Shown here piece by piece: positions 1-9,594 of a stretch of DNA of 34,381 bases. The notes under the pieces are model-generated. The model saw nothing but the letters and a program-made list of their open reading frames with translations, did not search any database and was not told the origin of the DNA. The translations under genes were made by a program, and so were the position numbers. The DNA comes from Penium margaritaceum (lineage: Eukaryota; Streptophyta; Zygnematophyceae; Desmidiales; Peniaceae): contig SZWC01001523.1 in NCBI GenBank assembly GCA_023375785.1, forward strand, positions 6,084 through 40,464, read 5' to 3'. Each line of letters opens with the position of its first letter. The stretch's first letter is position 1.

Positions 1-66
1 ACAGACACAGACACAGACACAGACACAGACACAGACACAGACACAGACGCAGACGCAGACGCAGAG
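1..66. repeat. Hexamer microsatellite (ACAGAC)n
   Basis: A near-perfect tandem array of ACAGAC opens the window and drifts to GCAGAC in its last three to four units. It is cut by the window edge, so its full length is unknown. The rest of the stretch to about 317 shows no gene or recognisable repeat. Confidence 0.9.
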
Positions 67-317
67 CCGAGTCGCAGCCGCAGAGCGCACTTGCAGCAAC
101 AGTTTGGGAAAACGACAATGGGGCTGTGCCAAATTTCTGACTCGGTCCCACGACTTGGGCGCAAGGCGTCGAAAGCTGAGACTTGCATTTCGTGTCTGTA
201 GAGTCCTTGGGACACACATCGAATGGATTGTTTAGACTCCCTCAGATTGACGGTTCTGAATCACACAGTCCACGGAATCGCGGCTGCTGCGGTGGTGTTT
301 GTAGTTTTTAAGGCACT

Positions 318-1451
318 TTGCAAAGCGACTTGATAACTACGCACATAACTACGGCTGCTGCAGTGGCGGCGGCGGCGAAACCGCCGGTGGCCGCGCCGTT
401 GCTTGTGCTTCCCTGCATTGCCGCCACCCCTCTGCGCCTCCGGTCAAACAGATGCAATCACGCTGCAATGCTTCACAAAGACGTTGCACGGAAGCTTCCG
501 CAGGGCAGATGTTTCGAGCACATCTGCTTTTGTTCTCACCTCGAACCGTCTTCCTCGGCGTCGGACTGCACCAGCGCGCCTTCACGCACCCCGGCGGTGG
601 CAGACGCAGCCAGCCTGCTCCCCTGTCCGAGACCCCACCTTCCCCTCACCGAAAATCCAGCAAGCGACCCTGCTGCGGCGTGCTGCTGCGGCTTACTGAG
701 ACAGCACCCAGACGGCTGCCGCCACGACATCTCGTCTAACCGCTCCAAAGTCTCATGCTGGGGTGCAGAAGCAAGCCCGCAGAGTAGAGCAGTGGCTTGC
801 TGGCACGACAAAGCAGATACATGCTGCCGCCGCGACGAAGCAGGTGCCTGCTGCGCCGTCATAGCAGCCCTGCAGCAAAGCTTGCTTGCAGCCATTCTCT
901 CCATTGCCTTGGTGCCCTCGGAGAAGCGAGCGCCAACGTTCTCCAAGGGCCGACGTGGACGGCGCCAAGCTGCCTGGTTGCCACGAGTGCTGAAGGCTGA
1001 CGTGGATCGCCCCAGAGCACTGCTGCAGTTCCGTGTGCCAATCTTCAACGCACCTGCTGCTGCCGCTGCTGCGACCGCCGCCGACGCAGCTGCCGTTGCA
1101 GCCGGTGCCGCCATCTCTCCTCCCACGCGAGAAGTGGGACCCCGGGAGCACCCCCTTTCCGAGCCGGACGACAACGGTGTTCGCGGAAACCGGTCGTCCT
1201 TTCCCCGCCAATCGTTCCGCAACGGTGACGTCCAAACAGCACGAACGCGCCGATGCCGCCGATGCCGCCGACGCCGCCAACTCCGCCAGTACTCTGAATT
1301 GCAAACACTGTTGCTACTGTGGTTGTGTGAATGCTGCCTTCACTTTTTGGACCGTGCTGATTGTGATGATGTGGCGACGCGCATCAGTGGACAAGTCGGA
1401 CTGCCACGTTGCAGCAGTCGCAGCCATGACTCACTCTTGATGCAGCCTTGA
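318..1451 (+). CDS. Doubtful GC-rich ORF, no recognised domain
   Basis: This 377-codon open frame begins at a TTG, not an ATG, and ends at TGA. The predicted protein is rich in Ala, Arg, Cys and Ser and has no domain I recognise. The DNA is dominated by GCN/CTG-type trinucleotides, and a 228-codon frame is open on the opposite strand across 536-1222. Such composition opens several frames by chance. The composition resembles the GCT-rich leader of element A (9840-10300), so the stretch could be untranslated or repeat-derived. I see no splice sites or promoter that would decide. The alternative is an exon or UTR of a host gene. Confidence that it is coding is low. Confidence 0.2.
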   Translation: MQSDLITTHITTAAAVAAAAKPPVAAPLLVLPCIAATPLRLRSNRCNHAAMLHKDVARKLPQGRCFEHICFCSHLEPSSSASDCTSAPSRTPAVADAASLLPCPRPHLPLTENPASDPAAACCCGLLRQHPDGCRHDISSNRSKVSCWGAEASPQSRAVACWHDKADTCCRRDEAGACCAVIAALQQSLLAAILSIALVPSEKRAPTFSKGRRGRRQAAWLPRVLKADVDRPRALLQFRVPIFNAPAAAAAATAADAAAVAAGAAISPPTREVGPREHPLSEPDDNGVRGNRSSFPRQSFRNGDVQTARTRRCRRCRRRRQLRQYSELQTLLLLWLCECCLHFLDRADCDDVATRISGQVGLPRCSSRSHDSLLMQP

Positions 1452-1529
1452 AACGTCAGAGACGTGCTGACCCCAACAATTTGTTTCTCGGCCCCTGGTC
1501 GTAACCGACTGAGGGGGGGAGGCTACCTC

Positions 1530-1590
1530 AACACCAAAATCCGGGGGTTGAACCCGGCCCCCCACCCAAGGATACCACTAGTGAGGGAAT
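1530..1590 (-). repeat. Possible tRNA-derived SINE head
   Basis: On the minus strand a T-arm-like hairpin is visible: CCGGG, a 7-base loop TTCAACC, then CCCGG. It resembles an RNA polymerase III B box. About 25 bases upstream lies CTAGTGGTA, similar to an A box or D-loop. A complete tRNA cloverleaf cannot be drawn, because the acceptor stem does not pair. A decayed SINE promoter is a possible reading. A chance match in degenerate element F sequence is equally possible. Confidence 0.25.
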
Positions 1591-1599
1591 GAATAGAGG

Positions 1600-2365
1600 T
1601 TTTAATGTTTCCACCGAAGGGTGAGAATTGAGGATTTTTTAATCGACAGCAAGGTTGATTGATGGGTAAATCGCATATTCCGAAGGGTCGGAAGAAATCG
1701 GATTCAAAAGACATGAGGCGGATCTTATGTTTTCTGTCACGATTTGTTGTAAAGAGGGAAGAGATGAGCCATATGTGTTAGTGCAAAGCAACTGGAAATG
1801 TGGCTAACAGTTTGGAGGCCGGTGAGAGAGAAGGTTGCGCACATCTTTCTCGCCAGATGAGGTGAAAACGTGTAGCTCGTATGACAAACCAAGCGGCGTT
1901 ATATATAATCAGTTCGAAGGGCCAGAGGAATAGGTCAATTTTTTCTGATAGAAGATTAAGAAAGAAGTGTTGATAAAGGCAACGAAGGCGTTCGGTTACT
2001 CCGTGTAGCCGAGGGCATATAAGGAAACAATGTTCAGTTAACTCGTCGTTTCTGCACTAAGGGCATAGTCCTGATCGATGAAGGTTCATAAAGCAACCCC
2101 AGAAAAGAATACTTTGTGGCAACCTTACGGGGCGGACTCACAAGTTGCACCCATTCTGACGCACTTCAGCTCACCCCAATTCTGAGAATGATCACAAGGT
2201 CTATCCCACGCTTTGTTTTTCGGACTTCTATTACTGTAATTTTACCACAGCAAAGGTGAGGATAAACACCAAACTCTTTAGCCACATCCTGACCGCCAGT
2301 CCTTTTGAGTTTGCAAGATCAAGCCGTTCAAGGAGGGCCTGTCGATTTTGGGTTCACTCGAGGGA
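1600..2365 (-). pseudogene. Distal remnant of element F, degenerate coding
   Basis: This is the part of element F on the far side of the element A insertion. Reading the minus strand from 2365 downward, the gag-like frame from 16796-16892 continues for about 45 codons with one TGA at 2354-2356. It then meets TAA and TAG at 2228-2233. A neighbouring frame stays coding-like further down, interrupted mainly by TAA and TGA. No domain is recognised. The assignment rests on frame continuity across the A insertion and on matching flanks (GAGGG left, GAGGA right). The lower end is undefined. Confidence 0.4.
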
Positions 2366-3119
2366 TGTGAGACGATGCGTGGAAGCTTCGTAGCGACACA
2401 GCCACTGACTAGGCATTAGTGCCTAGTCAGACAATGACGAAAGTCACAAGTCGTACACACAACGGGAAGGATCTGGCTAGGAGTGAGAAGATGCAAAGAA
2501 GCTTCCTAGCAACACTCTCGTTGACCACGCGTCAGTGCTTGATCAGACAGTGACGACATTCAGAGGCACGCAACGGCAAGAGTTTGGCTAGGGGACACAA
2601 GGCAAAGTGTCTGAATGCTTCAATAGCATTTGCATAGAGAAATGACAAATGACAAGTCCATGGCATAAGTGCTTGTCGCGGCACACGGCGGGTGTCGCAA
2701 GCGGCAGTGCAAGATTTGTCCTAAAACCGGCCCAAAACCACTGTTTTGGCCGTAACTCTGCGCACACATGTCAGAACACTACGCCGTCTAAACCTAGACG
2801 TGCAGAGTCACAAGCCAGACGCTACAACTGGTCACATGCATGCATCCGACATCGAACGGTGGACACAATGCAAAACATGCAAATCAGGCCCACGGCCAAT
2901 GGACCGATAAAGTCCTGCGTGTTGCAGAAAAACTGCAAGAAGTCCTGAGTAGCGTCCAGAGCTCTGGAACGGTCGTCGGTCAGCTCCAAGCTGGTAGTCC
3001 GCCACCAGATAACGCACCGGTACCGCCTGGGTCCGCATCGGGGATCTGCACGAGCATGGACACGGCCGAGTGGTCACAGTAAACTATATAGGTCGACAGA
3101 AACATCACAAATCACAACA
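2366..3119 (-). repeat. Element A 3' LTR
   Basis: The stretch from 2484 aligns with 10443-10845 and then 16550-16795, which together form the 5' LTR. Shared blocks include the regions around GAGTTTGGCTAGGGGACAC, CTAAAACCGGCC and GGTCGTCGGTCAGCTCCAAG. The first 116 bp (2368-2483) are a diverged tandem copy of the next unit (2484-2599) and have no counterpart in the 5' LTR. The upper boundary is set by the polypurine tract that follows. Confidence 0.85.
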
Positions 3120-3141
3120 CTCCCCCATGACCCGATGGTAC
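3119..3141 (-). other. Element A polypurine tract
   Basis: The minus strand reads GGTCATGGGGGAG directly before the LTR start TGTTGTGATT. This is the plus-strand priming tract of an LTR retrotransposon and fixes the orientation and the 3' LTR edge. Elements B and E have the same arrangement. Confidence 0.7.
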
Positions 3142-3224
3142 GCATGTCCATACACGTGCAGCACTGAAACGAGTACAACAACGCGTGCAACGACAGAACG
3201 AATGGCCACCACAACACCTCGGAC

Positions 3225-3884
3225 TCAACCACTCTCAGGCAAGGGGCGAAGTCCGACAGAACGAATGGACACCAGGAACTTTCCGCGTGCTAGTGCCTTT
3301 GTCAAGAAGTCAGCACACTGCATGTCAGTGCCGACCCAAATGATAGAGATCACGTGTCGCTCCACGAGGTCACGCACAAAGTGATGCTCCACTGCAATGT
3401 GCTTCGTCCGAGCATGGAAGATACCAGAGTTCTCCACAATGGCAAGAGCACTCTGGTTGTTGCAAAGAAGCACAATGGCGAGTACTGACTGACCCAGCTC
3501 AAGGAATAGGCGCTGCAGCCACACCGCCTCAGTAGCCCTTGCACCCAGATCGACATACTCTGCCTCCGATGAGTTACGTGCAATGCAGCCCTGCTTCCCA
3601 CTGCGCCAAGACACAACGGTACCACCGAGCAGGAACACATAGGCGGTGCGACTGCGTGTAGCCGTCAAGGACCACCGAACACTGCCGGCGAAAGCAGAGT
3701 TCGAGGTACGGTGTGGAGACCACGTACCGCACCACTCACACAGCCGCATGAAGGACTCTAGCACGTGGAGCCTACAAAAATTGGGCAAGGAGATTGACGG
3801 CGAATGCGATGTCCGGACGTGTGGTAGTGGCCATGTACATCAGAGATCTGATGAGACGGATGTATAAGGTCATATCCACTGTCT
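3225..3884 (-). pseudogene. pol: Element A RNase H domain (broken)
   Basis: This is the C-terminal part of copia pol. It degrades RNA of the RNA-DNA hybrid during reverse transcription. From the upstream side the frame reads the conserved block TRPDIAFAVNLLAQFL and meets TAG at 3772-3774, where the family has Gln. It then meets TGA at 3735-3737. A deletion around 3650-3690 removes the DxDWAG-type block and shifts the frame. Beyond it are VSWRSGKQ, SSEAEY, the NNQSALAIVEN region and KHIAVEHHFVRDL, ending at a TGA at 3225. The frame joins the reverse transcriptase across element H when H and one target duplication are removed. Loss of the acidic block makes it catalytically dead. Confidence 0.85.
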
Positions 3885-3892
3885 CCCCCTGC
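3885..3892. repeat. Target-site duplication, left copy (element H)
   Basis: CCCCCTGC, repeated exactly at 4842-4849. The two copies flank element H. One copy belongs to the copia pol reading frame. Confidence 0.8.
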
Positions 3893-4841
3893 CCATGTTG
3901 ACTTCTCCAAGTTGAAGTCGACTTGGAGTCGCCAAGTCGAAAGTCGGAAGTCGGCACCTAGCCACCCAAGTCGACTTGGGCTTAGAAAAGTCGGTTTTTA
4001 AGAGGCACTAAAACACGTGTACCATGGGTTTTACAAGTCATTAGTGTAATATGAATTTTCTTATCACAAAGTTATTGGTGCATTTTATGGATACATTTTT
4101 TCATCACCCAGTGTACTTCGCATTCCACCATGACATCTAAGGCATCACTAGGTGGCATACTCGAGGTCTTACCCAGATCTTAGGGGCATCTGGGTGTTTT
4201 CCTATTTCCTTGTTTCTGAAGTGGAAACCCGCCGGGAGTTCCGGCTCAACCCCGATGGCTCGCGACAGGGAGGAAGTGGAAGAGCGAGTGAGCGATCGGA
4301 CGAGAGGGCACCGGCGTGGCAAAGAGCGAATGGTGCTTGGCTGTCAGCAAATCATCCACCTCCCCCCTCCCCCCCCCTCCCCGGCATCGCGGAATGCGAG
4401 GGAGCGAGGGAGCGAGAGGGCACCGACGTGGTGTGGACCGATGGGTGAATGGCTATTAGCCGAGCATCCATCAGTGCCACGCCAGCGTGGCGTGGTGCAA
4501 TGCCTGCTTGGCGTGGATGGGTGCTCGGCTGTCAGCCGAGCATCCACCCCACAATTTGCATGAGATTCTGTTCACCAATGAGGTGAAGCCGCGAGAACCA
4601 GCCGCCCAGCGAGGCAAAGTCGACCTGCCTCGATGCCTCGCTAGGCCGAGCAGGTTTTGAGCCCGCCCCCCTGAAATCAAAAGTCCCGATTCGTTGTTTC
4701 CCCTACCCCAAATAAACATAATTGTGTAAACTTTCCCCGGTTGCTAAGAGGGGGCCAAGTCAAGTCGACGTCCAAGTCAACTTGGACCGACTTGGCGACT
4801 CCGACTTGACCCCCTCAAGTCGGAAGTCGAAGTCAACATGG
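3893..4841. mobile_element. Element H: 949-bp non-autonomous TIR transposon, hAT-like by TSD length
   Basis: The ends are inverted copies of CCATGTTGACTTC, flanked by an exact 8-bp duplication CCCCCTGC. Eight-bp duplications are typical of the hAT superfamily, although the terminal bases are not the usual CAGGG type. Both subterminal regions (3896-3995 and 4755-4836) are packed with AAGTCG/CGACTT motifs in both orientations, which suggests transposase-binding arrays. The interior carries no transposase. It holds a strong inverted repeat: GCCGAGCATCCATC at 4459-4472 against its complement at 4516-4529, with a third copy at 4534-4546. ORFs inside (for example 4152-4448) have no recognisable content. 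The insertion interrupts element A pol. Confidence 0.8.
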
Positions 4842-4849
4842 CCCCCTGC
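4842..4849. repeat. Target-site duplication, right copy (element H)
   Basis: CCCCCTGC, identical to 3885-3892. It marks the right edge of element H within the copia pol gene. Confidence 0.8.
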
Positions 4850-5680
4850 TGTGTGGGATTGTCCACTTTCAGGGCATCCTGCCCGTCAGGAAGCCGTGGG
4901 CACGACGTCGATGGGGTCGTTGAAGCGCTCCCCCACAACACGTGCGTATCGGGCCTGGTGTAGCAGCAAAGTACAACGTCTGCGGTCTCGTACGATCTCC
5001 ATGCCAAGAAACACCGCTGCAGGACCAAGGTCCTTCATCCTGTAGGCAGTCTCGAGGACGGCCTTGGCCTCCTTCACGGCCTCCAGTGAAGGAGACGCGA
5101 TCAGAAGGTCGTCGACATAGACCAGGATGGTGGTGAACCGCTCAGGCGTCCGGCGGATGAAGAGAGAGGAATCTGCCTCGCTCTGTACATATCCCGCACG
5201 AGTCAGGGTGCCAGTGATATCCTGGTTCCAACACCGAGTAGATTGCTTGAGGCCGTACAAGAACTTGCGCAAGCGCCAGACCTTGTCGTCGTCCTGAAAG
5301 CCGGGTGGCTGAGCCACGTAGATCTCCTCATTCAGAGAGCCATGGAGGAACGCATTGTTCACATCCATCTAGTGTAGTTCCCAGTCCTGCTGAGCCACTA
5401 CACCAAACAGAGCTCGAGCTGAGGTCATACGACCGACAGGGGCGAAGGTGTCACTGTAATCGATGCCCTCAATCTGAGAGTACCCCTTGACAACCAAGCA
5501 AACCTTGTGGTGTTCCAGTGAGTCATCTGGCTTCACTTTCTTGCAAAAGTCCCACTTGACTGAATAGCCTTCCTCCCAGGTGGAAGGTGGACTAGCTCGT
5601 AAACTCCGTGCTCTCGGATGGCGTAAAGCTCGCCCGCGCAGGCAGCACGCCAGGCGTCAGCATCTTGTGATGAGAGAGCT
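4850..5680 (-). pseudogene. pol: Element A reverse transcriptase
   Basis: This is a copia-type RNA-dependent DNA polymerase. From the N-terminal side it shows the AWRAACAGELYAIREHGVYEL region, then IEGIDYSDTFAPVGRMTSAR. Next is ELH-stop-MDVNNAFLHG, where TAG at 5369-5371 replaces the expected Gln. Then come KFLYGLKQSTRCWNQ, the catalytic box ILVYVDDLLIAS (YVDD codons at about 5108-5119) and MKDLGPAAVFLGMEI. A one-base loss near 5555, within the expected AIQSKW region, and another shift near 4895 break the frame. Beyond the second shift the frame continues through DALKVDNPTQQG to the element H insertion. The YVDD residues themselves are intact. Identification is secure; function is lost through the frame breaks. 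Confidence 0.9.
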
Positions 5681-5684
5681 TACC

Positions 5685-6392
5685 TCAGTGTGCCCGGGTT
5701 AGGCACCAAAGAGGGAAAGCTCTGCGTGGTAAGAGTGCACGTATCAGTGCTAGGTCTGAGGACCACAAGATCGCTGCTGCATCAGACGCGATGTGGAACT
5801 CGCGAGTAACGAGATCGTGCCTTATGGGACACGCCGGGTGTACCTCTGTGTGCTCAGTGCGGACACTCAGGCCTAGGGCCTTTGTGCCCGGGTCACCACT
5901 CAAGACCTTGCGAGTGGAGCGCCTGGGTGTAGGGCCAGACGCTCGCTGAGCTTCGGAGACCAATGGTCGAAGACGACTGCCAGGCTCACGGGAGTAATGT
6001 GGGCTCGAAGGGCGCACCTCAAGCTCAGGAACGGGCACAATCACAGCTGGGGAGAGCTGAGGCAAGGGAGCTGGTGATGTCATGTGAGGAGATGCGTGTG
6101 TGGGAGACACGAGACTCGGTGTGACAGTAGGGGCAGGTGAGGCACGGCCACACACAGAGGTAGGAGTGCCGGCGGACACAAGAGTACGCACAGGTGTAGG
6201 ATCATGGGTACCCGAGGGAGGCGAGGGAACCGAGGTAGAAGTCGGTGGTGCTAGAGAGGACTCTGGGCCGACAGCGATGATCGCTGGTTCATCAAGAGGG
6301 TGACCGTGAAGTGGAGGGAGCTCGAACGGACACATGAGCCTGGCGAGGGGTGCTCGCAGGCAAAGACTCCCCCATCCGGCGAGAAACCTCAC
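5685..6392 (-). pseudogene. pol: Element A integrase-RT linker
   Basis: An open stretch of low-complexity Pro, Ser, Thr and Ala joins integrase to reverse transcriptase, as in most copia polyproteins. Near its C-terminal part it has TPRRSTRK, similar to the basic segment usually found just upstream of the RT. It overlaps the end of the integrase frame (6292-6392) in another frame, so a frameshift lies in that overlap. It has no enzymatic motif. Confidence 0.65.
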
Positions 6393-7070
6393 ACATAGGG
6401 ATGTGCGTGACAGACAGCGATGTAATCGACGTCAGATAACGGTAGGTGAGGGACTCAAAGAAGAGCGCGTCGCCTGACTCAACAATGCGACGACGGGTAG
6501 GGTCCCAATAACGCCAGGCCCTCAATCGCGAGGCGATGCCTACAAAGGCACACAAGCGACCCCGCGGTGAGACCTTGGACCCCTGCTGATCCTCGGTGTA
6601 CCACAGGGAAGCCAAGGACCCCCATATGCGAGCGAGCCAAAGGTCAGCACGGTGGCCGAACCAGAGCTGATACGGTGTAACGTGGTCCGGAAGGGGACCG
6701 TGCGGGAGGCGGTTCAAGACCCAAGTCATGTAGGCAAAGCCCTCAAAAGCAAAGGACTCTGGGAGACCGCACATTGACCGCATAACGCGAACGGCATCCT
6801 CCATGGTGCGGTTCCAACGCTCAGAAACACCGTTCTGCTGAGGAGTAGCAGGAGCGGAGACCTGGTGAAAAATCCCGTGCTCAGCGAAGAAGATATCCAT
6901 CTCGCCTAGAAACTCGCCGCCACGATCCGAGCGGAAGGTGTGTAGTGTGTGGCGGGACTGACACTCAGCCATCACTAGCCAGAGGCAAACCGCGAGAGCG
7001 GCGTCACTCTTCTGGCGCAGGCTATAGACCCACCGCATACTGGTGAAGTCATCAGTAAGAGTCGGGACGT
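6292..7070 (-). pseudogene. pol: Element A integrase catalytic core
   Basis: This is the DDE-type copia integrase that joins cDNA to target DNA. Visible motifs are LTDDFTSMRWVYSL at the start, then FRSDRGGEF (second acidic residue, about residue 38 of the open frame). The PQQNGVSERWNRTM block carries the catalytic Glu at about residue 73. These are followed by YMTWVLNRLPHG, TPYQLWFG and the C-terminal block ending in ALFFES. An in-frame TGA at 7072-7074 sits where Arg (CGA) is likely. The core residues look intact, so decay here is recent or mild compared with the rest of the element. Confidence 0.9.
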
Positions 7071-7127
7071 ATCAACCCCTATCGGACAAAGACTCGACAG
7101 GAAGAGGACCAAGAAGGTCCGAATGGA

Positions 7128-7508
7128 CTAACTCGAGAGGATGAAGTGCGCGAGAACGAGAGCCAGGGTAGTGCAGCGATGCATCTTACCCTGGGTGCAA
7201 AAAAGACAGTCGGTCTTGGGCGGCTTCTCGAAAGAAGCCGCATCAAGATCGAGAGCGGGCTGTGTCCGAATGAGCTTCGACATAGTGTCGGAGCCCACAT
7301 GACATAGACGGCGATGAAGCAATCGCTGGTGCTCAGGAGACAAGACACCAGTGACAAAAACACGAGCGGAAGGGGAAGGAGAGCAAGGAGTAGAAGTCCG
7401 AGAGACACGGTACAGGTCATCCACAAGAGAGGCAAGCAGAACCACGCTGCGAGTGTCAATGGCAGTCATAGTCGCGAACTCAGCAGTGTGCTCCACAGAG
7501 AGTCCCAT
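7128..7508 (-). pseudogene. pol: Element A GAG-pre-integrase (HHCC zinc) domain
   Basis: This is the N-terminal zinc-binding part of copia integrase. The open frame includes DDLYRVS, then HRRLCHVG and LFCTQGKMHRC, giving the His-His-Cys-Cys set. Just after MHRC a frameshift near 7165 moves the reading into the frame that continues as RALHPLELVHSDLLGPLP to the catalytic core. The N-terminal side joins the protease after another one-base shift near 7540. Confidence 0.85.
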
Positions 7509-7774
7509 CAGTGTGCAAGCACGTACAAGGACAAACAGAGCTCAAGGTCAGGCACAAACAGCACCTCGAAGAGATACAAGGGGCCAAACGGACCATCGAA
7601 ACGCACGACCCCAACACCCTGGACTGGCAAGGACTGACCAGAGCCTGTGCGGACGGAACGAACAGACGCAACAAGGTCGAGACCAACGAAGTCACTACGA
7701 CGACACATCATGTGATGAGTGGCACCTGAATCGATGATCCAAGTGCCACCTGAATCACGACTGGTGGACGTCAC
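7508..7774 (-). pseudogene. pol: Element A aspartic protease
   Basis: This is a retroviral-type aspartic protease that would process the polyprotein. The frame opens with WIIDSGATHHM (active-site Asp codon at about 7730-7732), the hallmark of copia proteases. It continues through a SLPVQGVGVV-like region to LFEVLFVPDLELCL. A one-base shift near 7540 then ends the frame early. The active-site triplet is intact. Confidence 0.9.
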
Positions 7775-8415
7775 TGTACAACGGGCAATGGAACACTCGG
7801 CCTCAGACGGACGCTAGGCAGCAGGTGGGGAGAAACGACGAAGGGCACAAAGGTGAGACTCATGAATCCAATCTGTACAGTCAGGTCCATCATCATCACA
7901 TGCCAACTGTGCCCTCCCACACGAGTCATCCCAAGCCACAAGAATAGACGGACTGACAGTCTGTGAATCACTCGGTTGTGACAACACACTCGTACCTCCC
8001 TGAAAGCGCAGCGCCAGAAGGTGTCGGAGCTCGGCGATGGTGCGGTCGTGTGGGTCTGGATCGCTGCTACTAGCCGGTGGAGAAGCAGGAACAGCTGCAG
8101 TCGTGGCCACCACACGTCCTGAGGATGACGTACTGGACGTGGAATGGAGGCCGTGTGGAGCCTAGAGTCCACGAGTAATCCGCGCCCAGTCGAGCGGCTG
8201 CTGGCACTCGGTGTAGCGATGGGCGCCTCCATAGTTGTAGCAGTGAACGGAACGTCCACTGCTACCACTGGAGGGCGACTGTTGCTGTGACTGCTGCTGG
8301 CCTGGTCCCCGCTTCCCCTTCTTCTTCTTCCCCTGAGCTATTGCTGCAACACCTTGTGTCTGAGTGGGTGCTGGCGGGGCCGAAGAGGAGGAGGAAGATG
8401 AGGACATGATGGAGG
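7775..8415 (-). pseudogene. gag: Element A gag C-terminus with degenerate zinc knuckle
   Basis: A Ser-rich and Lys/Gln-rich stretch (frame at 8162-8407) leads to CYNYGGAHRYTEC at about 8204-8242. This is a CCHC nucleocapsid knuckle in which the second Cys has become Tyr and one spacer residue is missing. Zinc binding should be lost. The following linker continues in a shifted frame (about 7814-8113) through a Pro/Ser/Asp-rich region to the protease. The first part, 8400-8540, is degenerate. Confidence 0.7.
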
Positions 8416-8551
8416 ATGAAGAAGGAGACTACAGGAGGGATGATCGTGGTGATGCGACGACTGCGGCAGCAAAGGAAGTCTCTTGACGGGTCACGGTTGC
8501 CTCGCGGGCTGAATTCACCTAGAGGAAGAGCTGGTGTGCCCAAGGGAGAAG

Positions 8552-9594
8552 CTATAGAGTGGCTGACAAGGGCTCGAGGACAGCGTCACTGTACCGTGTG
8601 AAGACGTCAGTATACTCAAGGCCAACTCCGAGCATCATCGTACGGAGCGCCCACAGCTGTGTGCCTCCCGAGGTCCCAAGGCGAGTGTAGATGCACATGG
8701 CGTGCCGCCAGTAATCAGTTGTAGGCTCTGCAGGCCCCTGATGGAGAGAGTGAAAGGCACAAATGTGTGCTTCACGGGTAGCGTACGTCTCTACAGCAAG
8801 CAGGAATAAGGCCAGATCCCAACCCCCGCGTGGGTCGGCGCCCGTGCCTGTGCCGGGCTCTCCAAGGAAGGGGCGGAACTCGATGACGGTCTTGCGTGGC
8901 ATGGCATAGAGGAGTCCGTGCATCGCCCTGGCTGCTGTCAACACCTGTGCTAGGTCTGTAGGCTGATACGGGCTGTGGTAGTAGGGCCACACACCCTCTG
9001 AAGTAGCCCAGACCTGAAAGAGGATCTCCCAGTAGTCGAAGCCGTCCTCAGTGATGTACTGTGGAGGTGGTGTCTCAAAGTCTTTGGGTTGCCGCTCCGT
9101 GTTGAGAGCAACCGTAGGCCGAGGAGGACGACAGACGGGGAAGACTCCTGGAAGGCGATAGTCACCGGGATAGTCGGGTGACGATCGCACCATAGGGATC
9201 CGAGGAGATCTGGTGCCCGTCTGTAGCTGATGGAGGTGCTCCTGAAGAACTCAAATCTCATGATCTGGAGAGTGATCCAGCATCCCTGGCATGAATGGCT
9301 CATCATCCATGAGGTCAAAAGGAGGTGGATCAGGTCAGCTGTAACGGGTGCCAGAGCCAACTGCTGTGTAGAGATCGCGACGCTGGCAGCTCCCTCGGAA
9401 ACCTGCCGTGGGACTGTGGACTGGCCACACAGAAGCTCAGTCAGCGTACGGATGGCAACAATCTGCTCCTGCTGTAGGCGACGCATCTCAACCTGCTGGC
9501 TCCGCAGATCCTCAATGGCCTGCGGGCACAGGACCCCATAACAGGAGGAGGAGGGATCACCTGTCGCCTTCTCCTTGTTGTCCGACGAGTCCAT
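8552..9594 (-). pseudogene. gag: Element A Gag
   Basis: This is the structural protein of the copia particle. The likely start is the ATG at 9592-9594 (MDSSDNKEK). An N-terminal Gln/Glu-rich helical segment (LRSQQVEMRRLQQEQI) could form a coiled coil. A frameshift near 9330 and TGA at 9251-9253 interrupt it. The body continues in another frame (8552-9193), with aromatic-rich segments such as DGFDYWEILFQVW and YYHSPYQPTDLAQVL and the helix EPTTDYWRHAMCIYTRLG. This matches a copia gag core by position and character rather than by a signature motif. Confidence 0.7.

Noticed and set aside
536..1222. 228-codon minus-strand ORF
   Set aside because: Antisense to another equally doubtful ORF in GC-rich triplet sequence; no domain.
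7314..7737. Plus-strand Arg/Thr-rich ORFs
   Set aside because: Shadows of the minus-strand copia protease and integrase.
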